In this document: piece by piece, positions 8,133-15,953 of the stretch
Layout of the letters: each line of letters starts with the position of its first letter
Numbering within the stretch: the first letter of the stretch is position 1
Source of the DNA: Streptomyces sp. NRRL F-5122
GTDB lineage: Bacteria > Actinomycetota > Actinomycetes > Streptomycetales > Streptomycetaceae
Length of the DNA: 57,084 nt
Reading direction: 5' to 3'
Assembly: GCF_001507435.1 (NCBI RefSeq)
Contig: NZ_LMWH01000251.1
Span: forward strand, 1-57,084
Made by a program: the position numbers and the translations under genes
The notes under the pieces: model-generated
The model's database searches: none
Seen by the model: the letters and a program-made list of their open reading frames with translations, nothing else
Told to the model about the DNA's origin: nothing

Positions 8133-10700
8133 ATGGTGCGTCCTGCCGGAATTTCGACATCTGCCACCGGTACATCATCTGCCACCGGTGCATCTGCAAC
8201 CGATACATCGGGAAACGGCGACAAGGGGTATGTCGGTTCGCCGGCTGTTCTCCGGAGCCGGTTCGCCGACGTGCTCGCCGGGGTCCTGCAGACGGACCGG
8301 GTGGCGGTCGACAGGCACTTCTTCGAGGAGTTGGGCGCGAATTCACTGGTCATGGCGCAGTTCTGCGCGCGGGTGAGGAAGTGCGCGGACCTGCCCTCGG
8401 TGTCGATCAAGGACATCTATCAGTATCCGACGATCCGGAGCCTGGCCGCTGCGGTGGCCGACGCCGGCGCGGAGTCGGCGCCCGAACCCGAGCCGGGGCC
8501 GGTGGAGGTGCCGGTGCGGGTGAGTTCGTGCCGTTACATGGTGTGCGGGGCGGTGCAGTTGCTGCTGTTCGTCGGTTACGTCTTCGTCGTCGGGCTGGTG
8601 GCGGCCCGCGGCTACCACTGGGTGGCGGCGGGTGATGGGCTGGTACACATCTACCTGCGGTCGGTGGTGTTCGGTGGGGCCGGGTTCGTGGCGTTGTGCG
8701 TGTTCCCGATCGCGGCCAAGTGGATCCTGGTGGGCCGGTGGAAGGTCGGCGAGTTCGATTTGTGGGGGCTTGCCTATGTGCGGTTCTGGATCGTGCGGGT
8801 GCTGGTGCGCGCGAATCCGATGTTCTTCTTCGTGGGTAATCCGCTGTATGTGCTGTATCTGCGGCTGCTGGGTGCGCGGATCGGCAGGGGTGTCACGATC
8901 CTGTCGCGCCGTATACCGGTGTGTACCGATCTGTTGACGGTCGGGGATGACACGGTGTTGCGCAAGGAGTCGTTCTTCCTGTGCTACCGGGCGCAGGGGG
9001 GCCGTATCCAGACCGGTCCGGTCACGTTCGGCAGCGGTGTCGTGGTCGGTGAGAAGACTGTCTTCGACATCGACACCTCGGTGGGTGACGGTGCCCGCCT
9101 GGGTCATGCGTCCTCGTTGCACCGCGGGCAGCGTGTCCCGGGGGGTGAGTACTGGCATGGTTCCCCGGCGCAGCGGGCCTGTTCCGGTATGGCGTTGGTG
9201 CCGCCGGCGCGCTGCGGCACTGTGCGTCGTATCGGGTATGCGGTGATGACGTTGGCGCAGGTGTTGTTGGTGGTGGTGCCGCTGGCGGTGGGCGGTTCCT
9301 ACATGCTGCTGGCCACGTCCCCGGCGATCGCCCGCACGGTGGGCACGACCGCGACAGCCAGCCCGGGTATCACGACGGCCGGTTTCTACACGGATGCGCT
9401 GCGGGTGTCGGCGGTGGTGTTCTTCGGGTTCGTCGTCCTGGGGACCACGGCGTTGTGCACGGTGCCGCGTCTGTTGAACCGGCTGGTCAAACCGGACACC
9501 GTGTATCCGCTGTACGGGGTGCATTATTCGGCGCACCGGACGATCGCCCGTACCACCAACATCAAGTTCTTCAAGCGGCTGTTCGGTGACAGTTCCTACA
9601 TCGTGCACTACCTCAGGGGGCTCGGCTACCGGCTTGCCCCGGTGCAGCAGACGGGTTCCAACTTCGGTACCGAGGTGGAGCACGAGTCGCCGTTCCACAG
9701 TGCGGTGGGGACCGGCACGATGGTGGCCGACGGGCTGTCCGTGGTGAACGCCGACTTCTCCTCCACGTCCTTCCGTGTCGGTGAGGCGCGGATCGGCCGG
9801 GACAACTTCATCGGCAACAACATCGCCTTCCCCGTCGGTGCCCGCACCGGCGACAACTGCCTGCTGGCGACGAAGGTGATGGTGCCGCTGGACGGTCCGG
9901 TCCACGAGGGGGTCGGTCTGCTGGGCTCGCCGCCGTTCGAGATCCCGCGGTCGGTGGAGCGCGACAGCCGCTTCGACCACTTCCTGTCGAGTGAGGAACT
10001 GCCCCGCCATCTGGCGGTGAAGAACCGCTACAACCTGGCCACCATGGGCCTTTTCCTGGGCGCCGGCTGGCTGTACTTCTTCGCCATCACCCTGCTGGGC
10101 ACGGCGACTCTCGCCGCCCGCGGCCTGGCGGGATCGGTGATGGTCGCCGTGTCCACGGCGCTCACCGTGGTGTTCACCGCCTTCTACCTCATCCTCGTGG
10201 AACGCCTGGTGGGGCGCTTCCGCCCGCTGCGCCCGCAGTTGTGCTCGATCTATCACCGGGACTTCTGGCTGCACGAGCGGTTGTGGAAGCTGCCGGTGGA
10301 GTACTTCCACGTCTTCAACGGCACCCCCTTCAAACCGCTGGCCTGGCGTTTGATGGGGGCCCGGGTGGGCCGGCGGGTTTTCGACGACGGCTGCTATCTC
10401 ACTGACCGCACGCTGGCCGCGATCGGCGACGACTGCACCCTCAACTTGGCCAGCAGGATCCAGTGCCACTCGCAGGAGGACGGCACGTTCAAGTCCGACC
10501 ACAGCACCCTGCACGCGGGCGTCACCCTCGGCGTGGCCGCCCATGTGCACTACGGGGTGAGCGTGGGTCAGGACGCCACCTTGGCGCCCGACTCGTTCCT
10601 GATGAAGGGCGAGGAAGTCCCAGCCGGCGCCCGCTGGTACGGAAACCCCGCCACCGAGACCAGGAGCACCGAACGCTCCTGCCCCGTCCCCGCGTCCTGA
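8133..10700 (+). CDS. Pls-like carrier/tandem-domain membrane protein without adenylation domain
   Basis: This 855-residue protein starts with a low-complexity Ser/Thr segment (1-30). A carrier domain follows (about 38-115), with the phosphopantetheine serine S71 in EELGANSLVMAQF. Then come three soluble modules separated by three pairs of membrane helices (about 135-190, 370-450 and 630-690). The soluble modules show left-handed beta-helix turns such as GDDTVLRKESFFLCYRAQ, GEARIGRDNFIGNNIAFPVG and GDDCTLNLASRIQCHSQEDG. This is the C-terminal layout of epsilon-poly-L-lysine synthetase-like NRPSs (A-T-TM-C1-TM-C2-TM-C3), but the adenylation domain is absent here and none lies upstream. It may be loaded in trans by a separate A domain, or transfer another acyl group. 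ATG 8133 is preceded by GAGGGG. Confidence 0.85.
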   Translation: MVRPAGISTSATGTSSATGASATDTSGNGDKGYVGSPAVLRSRFADVLAGVLQTDRVAVDRHFFEELGANSLVMAQFCARVRKCADLPSVSIKDIYQYPTIRSLAAAVADAGAESAPEPEPGPVEVPVRVSSCRYMVCGAVQLLLFVGYVFVVGLVAARGYHWVAAGDGLVHIYLRSVVFGGAGFVALCVFPIAAKWILVGRWKVGEFDLWGLAYVRFWIVRVLVRANPMFFFVGNPLYVLYLRLLGARIGRGVTILSRRIPVCTDLLTVGDDTVLRKESFFLCYRAQGGRIQTGPVTFGSGVVVGEKTVFDIDTSVGDGARLGHASSLHRGQRVPGGEYWHGSPAQRACSGMALVPPARCGTVRRIGYAVMTLAQVLLVVVPLAVGGSYMLLATSPAIARTVGTTATASPGITTAGFYTDALRVSAVVFFGFVVLGTTALCTVPRLLNRLVKPDTVYPLYGVHYSAHRTIARTTNIKFFKRLFGDSSYIVHYLRGLGYRLAPVQQTGSNFGTEVEHESPFHSAVGTGTMVADGLSVVNADFSSTSFRVGEARIGRDNFIGNNIAFPVGARTGDNCLLATKVMVPLDGPVHEGVGLLGSPPFEIPRSVERDSRFDHFLSSEELPRHLAVKNRYNLATMGLFLGAGWLYFFAITLLGTATLAARGLAGSVMVAVSTALTVVFTAFYLILVERLVGRFRPLRPQLCSIYHRDFWLHERLWKLPVEYFHVFNGTPFKPLAWRLMGARVGRRVFDDGCYLTDRTLAAIGDDCTLNLASRIQCHSQEDGTFKSDHSTLHAGVTLGVAAHVHYGVSVGQDATLAPDSFLMKGEEVPAGARWYGNPATETRSTERSCPVPAS
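8158..8204 (+). repeat. short coding repeats at the N-terminus of the Pls-like protein
   Basis: CATCTGCCACCGGT occurs at 8158-8171 and exactly again at 8176-8189. A degenerate third copy (CATCTGCAACCGAT) lies at 8191-8204. Offsets of 18 and 15 bases keep the frame, giving a Ser/Ala/Thr/Gly-rich leader (STSATGTSSATGASATDTSG). It looks like replication-slippage expansion of an unstructured tail. Confidence 0.7.
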
Positions 10701-10903
10701 CCCACCCACTCCCACCGCAGACGAACCCGCAACCCCTCCACGCGGGCCCTCCGGTGCGGGCCCGCACGCTGCGCGCTCGTGCGGCACGCCCGGCCGGTGC
10801 TCCCGGCCGACAGAGCAGATGCGAACAGGACCGCACCCATTCCGCGCGTGCGATGACGAACCACCCAACCGTACGGGCTGTCCTCTTCTGTATTCGCTGG
10901 TGT

Positions 10904-11281
10904 CTACTCTGCGGGATTCAGCGCGATAGTGCCGGTGCCTGCATACAGCCGGGGATCGAGGGAGAGGACGGTGACGGGATCACCTGCTTTCGCGGCCTGC
11001 CGGGCGATTGCCGCACAGTGGGCCACCGGCCACTGGGTGTCCGGCCACGCCGTGGCCTCCAGGGCGTGGATCGAGGTGAACGGCACCTGTTCGGCGAAGC
11101 GGAGCGATGCGGCGTGGGCGCCGGAACCCGGGAGGTGGCGCTCGGCGGCCAAGGCGGCCAGGGACGGGACGAGGACGTGCCCGGTGCCCCGCGAGGCCTC
11201 GATGTACAGGCCGGTGAAGAAGTGGTCCGCCCGATACAGGGCGGTCAGGGCGGTGTGGTCCAGGACGGCTGTCGGACTCAC
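10904..11281 (-). CDS. PIN-domain toxin-like protein (VapC type)
   Basis: This 125-residue protein begins MSPTAVLDHTALTALYRADH. The early Asp8 followed by a helix resembles the first acidic site of PIN-domain ribonucleases, and a second acidic site may be in the VTVLSLDPRLYAG segment near the C-terminus. The start overlaps the end of the upstream antitoxin-like gene by four bases (ATGA), the standard arrangement of toxin-antitoxin operons. The expected activity is cleavage of RNA (often tRNA) unless bound by the partner. Sequence divergence from classical VapC is considerable, so the assignment rests on the acidic pattern plus the operon context. Confidence 0.7.
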   Translation of the reverse strand: MSPTAVLDHTALTALYRADHFFTGLYIEASRGTGHVLVPSLAALAAERHLPGSGAHAASLRFAEQVPFTSIHALEATAWPDTQWPVAHCAAIARQAAKAGDPVTVLSLDPRLYAGTGTIALNPAE

Positions 11282-11532
11282 GCAGCAGTGCCGCTCTGGT
11301 GTGCGCGGATCTTCTCCCAGGCCGACCGGCCTGCGTCCTCGACCTCGGGGGTGTAGTCGACACCGAGTTCCCGTGCGGCTTCAGCGGCGCGTTCTGCCCG
11401 TTCGGCCTCGGTGAGTTCGCCTGCGGCGAGATGCTCCAGCAATTCCGTGATCGTCGTACCGCGTTCCGCTGCGAGAACACGCAGTCGGTCGCGTACGGCC
11501 TCCGTGGTCTTGATGCTGGTCGGCTTGCTCAT
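11278..11532 (-). CDS. VapB-like antitoxin
   Basis: This 84-residue protein opens with MSKPTSIKTTEAVRDRLRVL and continues AAERGTTITELLEHLAAGEL. That is a ribbon-helix-helix-like DNA-binding region (about residues 3-45). An acidic, helical tail (VEDAGRSAWEKIRAHQSG) follows, suited to wrapping a toxin. It is first in the operon and overlaps the PIN-like gene by four bases. A perfect 9-bp inverted repeat starts six bases upstream of the start codon, which fits autorepression by the antitoxin or the complex. Together the pair is a type II toxin-antitoxin module. Confidence 0.8.
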   Translation of the reverse strand: MSKPTSIKTTEAVRDRLRVLAAERGTTITELLEHLAAGELTEAERAERAAEAARELGVDYTPEVEDAGRSAWEKIRAHQSGTAA

Positions 11533-11537
11533 ACCGG

Positions 11538-11558
11538 GATTCTACCACCGGTAGAATC
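11538..11558. promoter_or_regulatory. candidate operator of the toxin-antitoxin operon
   Basis: GATTCTACC and GGTAGAATC form a perfect 9-bp inverted repeat around a 3-base spacer, immediately upstream of the antitoxin start at 11532. It is AT-richer than its surroundings. Placement and symmetry fit binding of a ribbon-helix-helix antitoxin dimer. Confidence 0.6.
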
Positions 11559-12127
11559 AGCATCGGGTGTGCCTGTCGAACCATCAGATCGGGGAACCGT
11601 CCCTGTGGCGGAGCATCCACGGCTCGCTGGGGAGTCGGGCTGGTTGCTTGTCTCCCGCGCCCTGGCCGTCTGCCTTCGGAACGCCGTCGCCGGATTCCCG
11701 GGATCGCGCACGCCGGTGGGGTGCAGCCGGCGGAGGCGGGCTCGGACCCTAGGCGACGAACCCGTACCCCGTCGGCGGCGTGCCGGCGCCACCGGACCGG
11801 GAGGGCTCGGCGCCGCACCCCCTCCCGCCGACGCGACCCCGACCTCACTCGCGTGGCCGTTCATGCTCCACTCGTGCAGCCGTTCAGGCCTGACTCATGT
11901 GGCCGTCCAGGCCTGCCGTCGGCCGTCACGACGACCGGACCCCCGTGGTGCGACACCCGACCCCGGCCCGCACCCACTCCAGGAACTCTCACGCGATTAG
12001 ATTGCGCACAAGATAAACGTGTACTAGGTTTCTCCGTGTCGCCCCGGGCCGGCAGGCCAGGGGAGCAGGCAGTGCCCTAACTGCGCCGTCCGCGGCGTGC
12101 CCGTGATGTGAAGGAGAGTGTCCTGTC
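11559..12127. other. intergenic region without recognised gene
   Basis: This 569-bp region lies between the divergent toxin-antitoxin operon and the alpha/beta hydrolase. Frames here lack convincing protein similarity. The last 130 bases (from about 12000) are less GC-rich and probably carry the hydrolase promoter. GAAGGAGAG at about 12112 is its ribosome-binding site. Confidence 0.5.
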
Positions 12128-12880
12128 ATGAACCTCAAGCCCGTGAACCATTCGGCCGGTGCCCCGGTGCTTCCGACGATCGTGCTGGTGCACGGCGCGT
12201 TCGCGGACTCCTCCAGCTGGAACGGTGTCGTGGAGCGTCTGCAGCGCGCGGGATATCCGGTTGTCGCCGCCGCCAACCCGCTGCGTGGTCTGGCCGATGA
12301 CGCCGCCTACGTCGCGAGTGTGCTGGAGGGTGTGCAGGGGCCGGTGGTGCTCGCCGGCCACTCCTACGGTGGCGCCGTGATCAGTGAAGCCGCGGTGGGT
12401 AATGCGCAGGTGAAGGCGCTCGTCTACATCGCGGCCTTCACTCCCGACGAGGGTGAGAGCGCGCTGGAGCTGTCCGGCAGGTTCCCCGGCAGCACCCTGG
12501 GTGCCGCCCTCACTCCCGTCCCCTTCCCGCTTCCCGGCGGCGGTACCGGCACCGACCTGTACATCGAACCCGCCAAGTTCCACGACCAGTTCGCCGCCGA
12601 CGTGCCCGAGCCGGTCACCGCCCTGATGGCCGCCACCCAGCGCCCGGTGGCCGCCTCGGCGCTGGAGGAGAAGGCGAGCGCGGCCGCCTGGAAGAGCATC
12701 CCCTCCTTCAGCCTGATCGCCACCGAGGACTACAACATCCCGCCGGCCGCCCAGCAGTTCATGGCCCAGCGCGCCCACGCGCACACCGTCGAGGTGAAGG
12801 CCTCCCACGCGGTCGCGGTCTCCCAGCCCGACGCGGTCGCCCGCCTGATCGAGCAGGCCGCCCAGTCCCTCGCCCACTGA
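12128..12880 (+). CDS. alpha/beta-fold hydrolase
   Basis: A 250-residue alpha/beta hydrolase. The oxyanion region LVHGAFADSSSW (about 19-30), the nucleophile elbow GHSYGG (Ser about 78) and the late TEDYNIPP (acid) and ASHAVAVSQP (His) segments complete a catalytic triad. This subgroup resembles plant-type esterase/hydroxynitrile-lyase-like EstC proteins common in actinobacteria. The ATG at 12128 follows GAAGGAGAG at a good distance. It stands alone on the plus strand and is followed by a strong hairpin terminator. The natural ester or amide substrate is unknown; location is cytosolic because no signal peptide is visible. Confidence 0.92.
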   Translation: MNLKPVNHSAGAPVLPTIVLVHGAFADSSSWNGVVERLQRAGYPVVAAANPLRGLADDAAYVASVLEGVQGPVVLAGHSYGGAVISEAAVGNAQVKALVYIAAFTPDEGESALELSGRFPGSTLGAALTPVPFPLPGGGTGTDLYIEPAKFHDQFAADVPEPVTALMAATQRPVAASALEEKASAAAWKSIPSFSLIATEDYNIPPAAQQFMAQRAHAHTVEVKASHAVAVSQPDAVARLIEQAAQSLAH

Positions 12881-12891
12881 CACCCGCCAGA

Positions 12892-12923
12892 CCCGCCCGC
12901 CCGGCCGGCGCCGTGCGGGCGGG
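12892..12923 (+). terminator. hairpin terminator after the hydrolase
   Basis: CCCGCCCGC (12892-12900) pairs perfectly with GCGGGCGGG (12915-12923) across a 14-base loop, starting 11 bases after the stop codon. It fits an intrinsic-type GC hairpin as commonly found in Streptomyces, without a T-run. Confidence 0.65.
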
Positions 12924-13075
12924 ATCGTCGTCGGCCCGACATCTGGTGCCGGGTGGTGCTGCGCCGGTCCGGGGTCACGGGCGGCGTGCAGTGGCAGGGC
13001 GGATTCCAGCCGCCACCGGCTGGCCGGGCCCGGGCCCCTGTCCTGCACCCGGCGCAACCTCGTAGCATGGCCCGT

Positions 13076-13672
13076 ATGACGCAGCCGGAACCGGTCACGG
13101 CCTCGAGCCCGGTGCGCGTGGACTTCCATACGTTCGAGCTGACCGACTCCCACCGGCGCGCCCCAACAGGGTTGTCCACGTCCAACGGACTGGTCTGCTC
13201 ACAGCCCGGCATGGCCGTGATCTGCACCGGCATCAGCATGGGCTGGGTAAACGTCCAGGTCCGCGTGTGCCGGCGTCCCCCCATCCGCGTGGACACCGGC
13301 GCATGGGACGAGATCGTCGACCACAGCTTGGAAACCACCACCGGCGCGCTGTATGTCACTAGCGTCATGAGCGATCCCCCTCAACTGCCCCTGCTGACTC
13401 CGCAGGGACCGGGCACGTATCGCGTCCGGGTCCACGCGCGGGGCCGTGACACCGCCCCCGACGGCGTCGCCCACGAACCCGTCGAGGACTACCTGCTCAT
13501 CGTCTGGCCGGCCGCGTCGCAGCCGGACGAGATCCATCAACGCAGGGACCGGTACGGCGCCGAACTGAGAGCCCTACCGGACCGGCCTGCGCCCCCGCGA
13601 GCAATGCTCAAGGTCTGTGGATCGGCCTCGGGTTGGGACGTGAGAGGGCGTACCTTCCCGAGTGATCGATAG
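13076..13672 (+). CDS. hypothetical protein, possibly immunity/competence-like beta protein
   Basis: This 198-residue soluble protein was not assigned to a family. It begins MTQPEPVTASSPVRVDFHTF and contains regularly spaced beta-strand-like segments (VICTGISMGWVNVQVRVC, GTYRVRVHARGRD, VEDYLLIVWPA). High third-position GC and a stop just before an IS-like scar support it as real. ATG 13076 was chosen; ATG 13067 is three codons upstream and equally possible. The last residues (to 13672) run into the left arm of an imperfect hairpin at 13646-13715. The C-terminus may therefore be altered by an insertion event. Confidence 0.6.
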   Translation: MTQPEPVTASSPVRVDFHTFELTDSHRRAPTGLSTSNGLVCSQPGMAVICTGISMGWVNVQVRVCRRPPIRVDTGAWDEIVDHSLETTTGALYVTSVMSDPPQLPLLTPQGPGTYRVRVHARGRDTAPDGVAHEPVEDYLLIVWPAASQPDEIHQRRDRYGAELRALPDRPAPPRAMLKVCGSASGWDVRGRTFPSDR

Positions 13673-13715
13673 GTCACCGAATAGACCGACGTTGCACCGT
13701 TGGGAAAGTACGCCC
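13646..13715. repeat. 14-bp inverted repeat at an insertion scar
   Basis: GGGCGTACCTTCCC (13646-13659) faces GGGAAAGTACGCCC (13702-13715), with 13 of 14 positions complementary across 42 bases. It lies directly before the IS256-like transposase remnant. It may be the end of an insertion element or a miniature derivative, or a terminator of the preceding gene. Confidence 0.5.
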
Positions 13716-13749
13716 ATGCTCAGCGGAGGGGATGGCTCTTTGGAGGGCC

Positions 13750-13963
13750 GAGTCCACATTCTCCACGGTCAAGCTGCGGACCAAGGTCACCCCGCGGGGC
13801 CGGCAGCCCGGCCGCCGCCCTCGCCATGGTATTCAAGCTGGTCGAGTCCGCCCAGGGGCGCTGGCGCGCGGACACCGGCGCCTCCCTCGTCGCCCTGGTC
13901 CGCTCCGGGGCCAAGTTCGAGAACGGCTTCCTGGTCGAGCGCGACGAGACCGTCGCAGCCTGA
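13750..13963 (+). pseudogene. IS256-family transposase, C-terminal remnant with frameshift
   Basis: Two frames together give the conserved C-terminus of IS256/mutator transposases. ESTFSTVKLRTKVT comes in one frame. After a one-base shift at about 13793, RGAGSPAAALAMVFKLVESA and QGRWRADTGASLVALVRSGA follow, ending KFENGFLVERDETVAA at 13963. In intact elements this follows the catalytic DDE core, which is absent here. About 70 of some 400 residues survive, so the element is dead. It indicates past insertion in this interval, between a hypothetical gene and a broken amidase. The following 220 bases contain no recognised gene. Confidence 0.75.
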
Positions 13964-14186
13964 TCACACGTCACCGAGCCACACCGATCGACAATTGTTC
14001 TCGCCGCCGGCCTTCTTGACTCCCGGCTTCTCCATCGCAGGACAAGTTCGCCTACTTGGCATGGGCCACGCTCGCGTTCAGCGGTTTCATCAGATCCAGC
14101 GCCTGGCCGTCGCCGATGGCGGCCACCTGGTGAATACCTGCCCAATTGGCTAGGTTGCCCTCACCTCATCCGATTCTCGCAGGGGA

Positions 14187-15133
14187 GTGGCAGCCGTGCG
14201 GCAACAGCACAAGACCTTCCAGGCGATCGAGGTCGGCGACGGCGGCGACGGGCGGTGGGCCGCCTACGCCCTGGCCCTGTGGCAGGAGATGGAGGGCCTG
14301 CTGACCGCGGAGGGCAGGATCCGGAGGGCGCGGATCGTGTTCGGGCGCTGTTCCGTGCGCACATGCCGGAACTGGTCCCGGTTCTGGACCGCCTGGCCGG
14401 CCAACTCGACCGGCCCGAGGCGGAAGCCTTCCTCACCCACGCGGCACTGCGGCCGTTCTCCCCGTCCTGCACCCAGATCGGCCAGAACGGCACTCTGCTG
14501 CGCAACTATGACTTGCCGCCCGATCAGTGCGAGGGGACCATCGTCTCCTCCTGCTTCCTGCGTCCCGTGATCGGGATGCAGGACGTGCTGTGGGTCTTGC
14601 TGGACGGGATGAACGACGCCGGTCTCGCGGTCTCGCTAGGCGGACGTTCCGTCTACGGACCTGGCTTCGCCATTCTCATCGTGGTCCGCTACCTGCTGGA
14701 GACGTGTGACACCGTTGATGAGGCGGTCGGCAGACTGCGGTTCCTGCCGGTCGCCGTCCCACAGAACCTCACCCTTGTCGATCCCATGAAGGCGGTGACG
14801 GTGTTCGTGGGGCCGGATATGCCGCCGACGGTGGCGCCGGATGCCTGCGCCGCCAATCACCAGCACCTCCCGGTGACCGACGAGCAGGAGCGGGCCTTGC
14901 GGACGCAGGAGCGGCTGCGCGCCATTCGCGCCGCGGGTGCGGACGTGGCGGCGATGCTGAAGCCGCCGCTGTATCGATCCGTCGACGAGCAGGGGTCGAG
15001 AACGCTCTACACGGCCCGCTACCGGCCCGGCGAGGGCCGTGTGACGTACTACTGGCCCGGTGAGTCCTGGCAACAGTCCTTCGGTGACTTCGCACCCGGA
15101 TCCCGCACCGTGACCTTGGGCCGGGCCAGCTGA
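14187..15133 (+). pseudogene. C45-family (Ntn) acyltransferase/amide hydrolase, frameshifted
   Basis: The N-terminal 45 or so residues lie in one frame (MAAVRQQHKTFQAIEVGDGG, then DGRWAAYALALWQEMEGLLT). After a one-base shift between about 14310 and 14340 the rest continues in another frame (VRALFRAHMPELVPVLDRLA onward). The second part has the autoprocessing nucleophile site SPSCTQIGQNGTLLRNYDLP, where Cys would become the new N-terminus. It continues with GMNDAGLAVSLGGR and ANHQHLP. The C45 family includes isopenicillin N acyltransferases and related linear amide hydrolases. All catalytic parts remain, so either the gene decayed recently or a base was miscalled. The downstream frame alone starts with unrelated residues. 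Confidence 0.72.
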
Positions 15134-15587
15134 GAGGCTTTCCGAACTCCTGCTCACCCTGTACGAAGATCTTGCAAGAACGTGATTTCAGTCGCCGCCG
15201 ACAGGCCCTCCCTCGGCCGACCCTGCCACAGCCGCACGGTGGACCGGCAGGGGCTCGGCACCGCTCCACTGGTCGGACGAGCGTCCCGCTGATACACCCC
15301 GACAAGGCGCCTCTCGCCACGTGGTCACCAATCCACAGGTCTTGACAATTGCTCCGCCCCCCGCCGCCGGTCAGTGATGCCGAGGACGACATCCGCCGGC
15401 GTCTACGCGCACGGCTTCTCCGCCCCCGCACACCCTGAACCCTCTCCTCTCGGGCGAGCCGCACCCGCAGCCCCTGACGCAATCGGCTCGAGCCGAGGTC
15501 CGCTCCAATGTCCCTGGCGGGGCCGGGGCTTTCTTCGGCGGGCCGTCTATCCTGAAGCCGCAGCAGGACACGGGGGAAGGAGCAGTG
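15134..15587. other. intergenic region without recognised gene
   Basis: This 454-bp gap lies between the C45 gene and a small membrane protein. Frames in both directions give Pro/Arg-rich products without family similarity. The last part holds the promoter and the site GGGGGAAGGAG ahead of 15588. Confidence 0.45.
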
Positions 15588-15953
15588 ATGGACTGGTTCT
15601 GGTGGGTCCTCATCATCTTCTGGACGGGCGGCTTCGCGTGGGTGGCCGACAACATTCGCACCGCGCTGCGCAACCGGCATGAGCGCAGGATGCAGTTGAT
15701 GGAGGCGGCCCGGCAGGAACGCCTGGCCATCGAGGCGGCGCACCAGCCGCCGGAGCCGGTGTGCGGGTGCACGCACCATCTGGCCAAGCACGACAAGCAG
15801 GGCCGGTGCCACGAACGCGTCGAGGTGCCCACGGCGTGGGACGAGAACAAAAAGCCGCTGCGCTACGAGGCCGGACAGTGCAACTGCCAGCAGTACGTGG
15901 GTCCGCAGCCGCTGTCGCAGGTGTTCGCGGAGGAGTTGACCGACCGCGCCTGA
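15588..15953 (+). CDS. small membrane-anchored protein with Cys-rich C-terminus
   Basis: This 121-residue protein begins with one N-terminal membrane helix (MDWFWWVLIIFWTGGFAWVA). A basic amphipathic helix follows (NRHERRMQLMEAARQERLAIEAA). The C-terminal region has four cysteines (CGCTHH, GRCHERVEVP, GQCNCQQYVG) that could hold a zinc ion or iron-sulphur centre. Similar short proteins of unknown function are widespread in Streptomyces. ATG 15588 follows GGAAGGAGCAG; a GTG one codon earlier is possible. The SUKH-3 frame on the opposite strand extends almost completely through this gene. Confidence 0.75.
   Translation: MDWFWWVLIIFWTGGFAWVADNIRTALRNRHERRMQLMEAARQERLAIEAAHQPPEPVCGCTHHLAKHDKQGRCHERVEVPTAWDENKKPLRYEAGQCNCQQYVGPQPLSQVFAEELTDRA

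Noticed and set aside
8158..8204. CRISPR-like short repeats
   Set aside because: The units are 14-18 bases without unique spacers and lie in frame within a coding sequence.
8343..10868. 841-residue open frame antisense to the Pls-like gene
   Set aside because: It mirrors the codon bias of the plus-strand gene, has no family similarity and is Arg/His/Gln-rich, typical of antisense shadows at high GC.
13980..14150. A second transposase tail (FAYLAWATLAFSGFIRSS) after the IS256 relic
   Set aside because: The short peptide hints at a transposase-like end but no family motif could be named, so it was not annotated.
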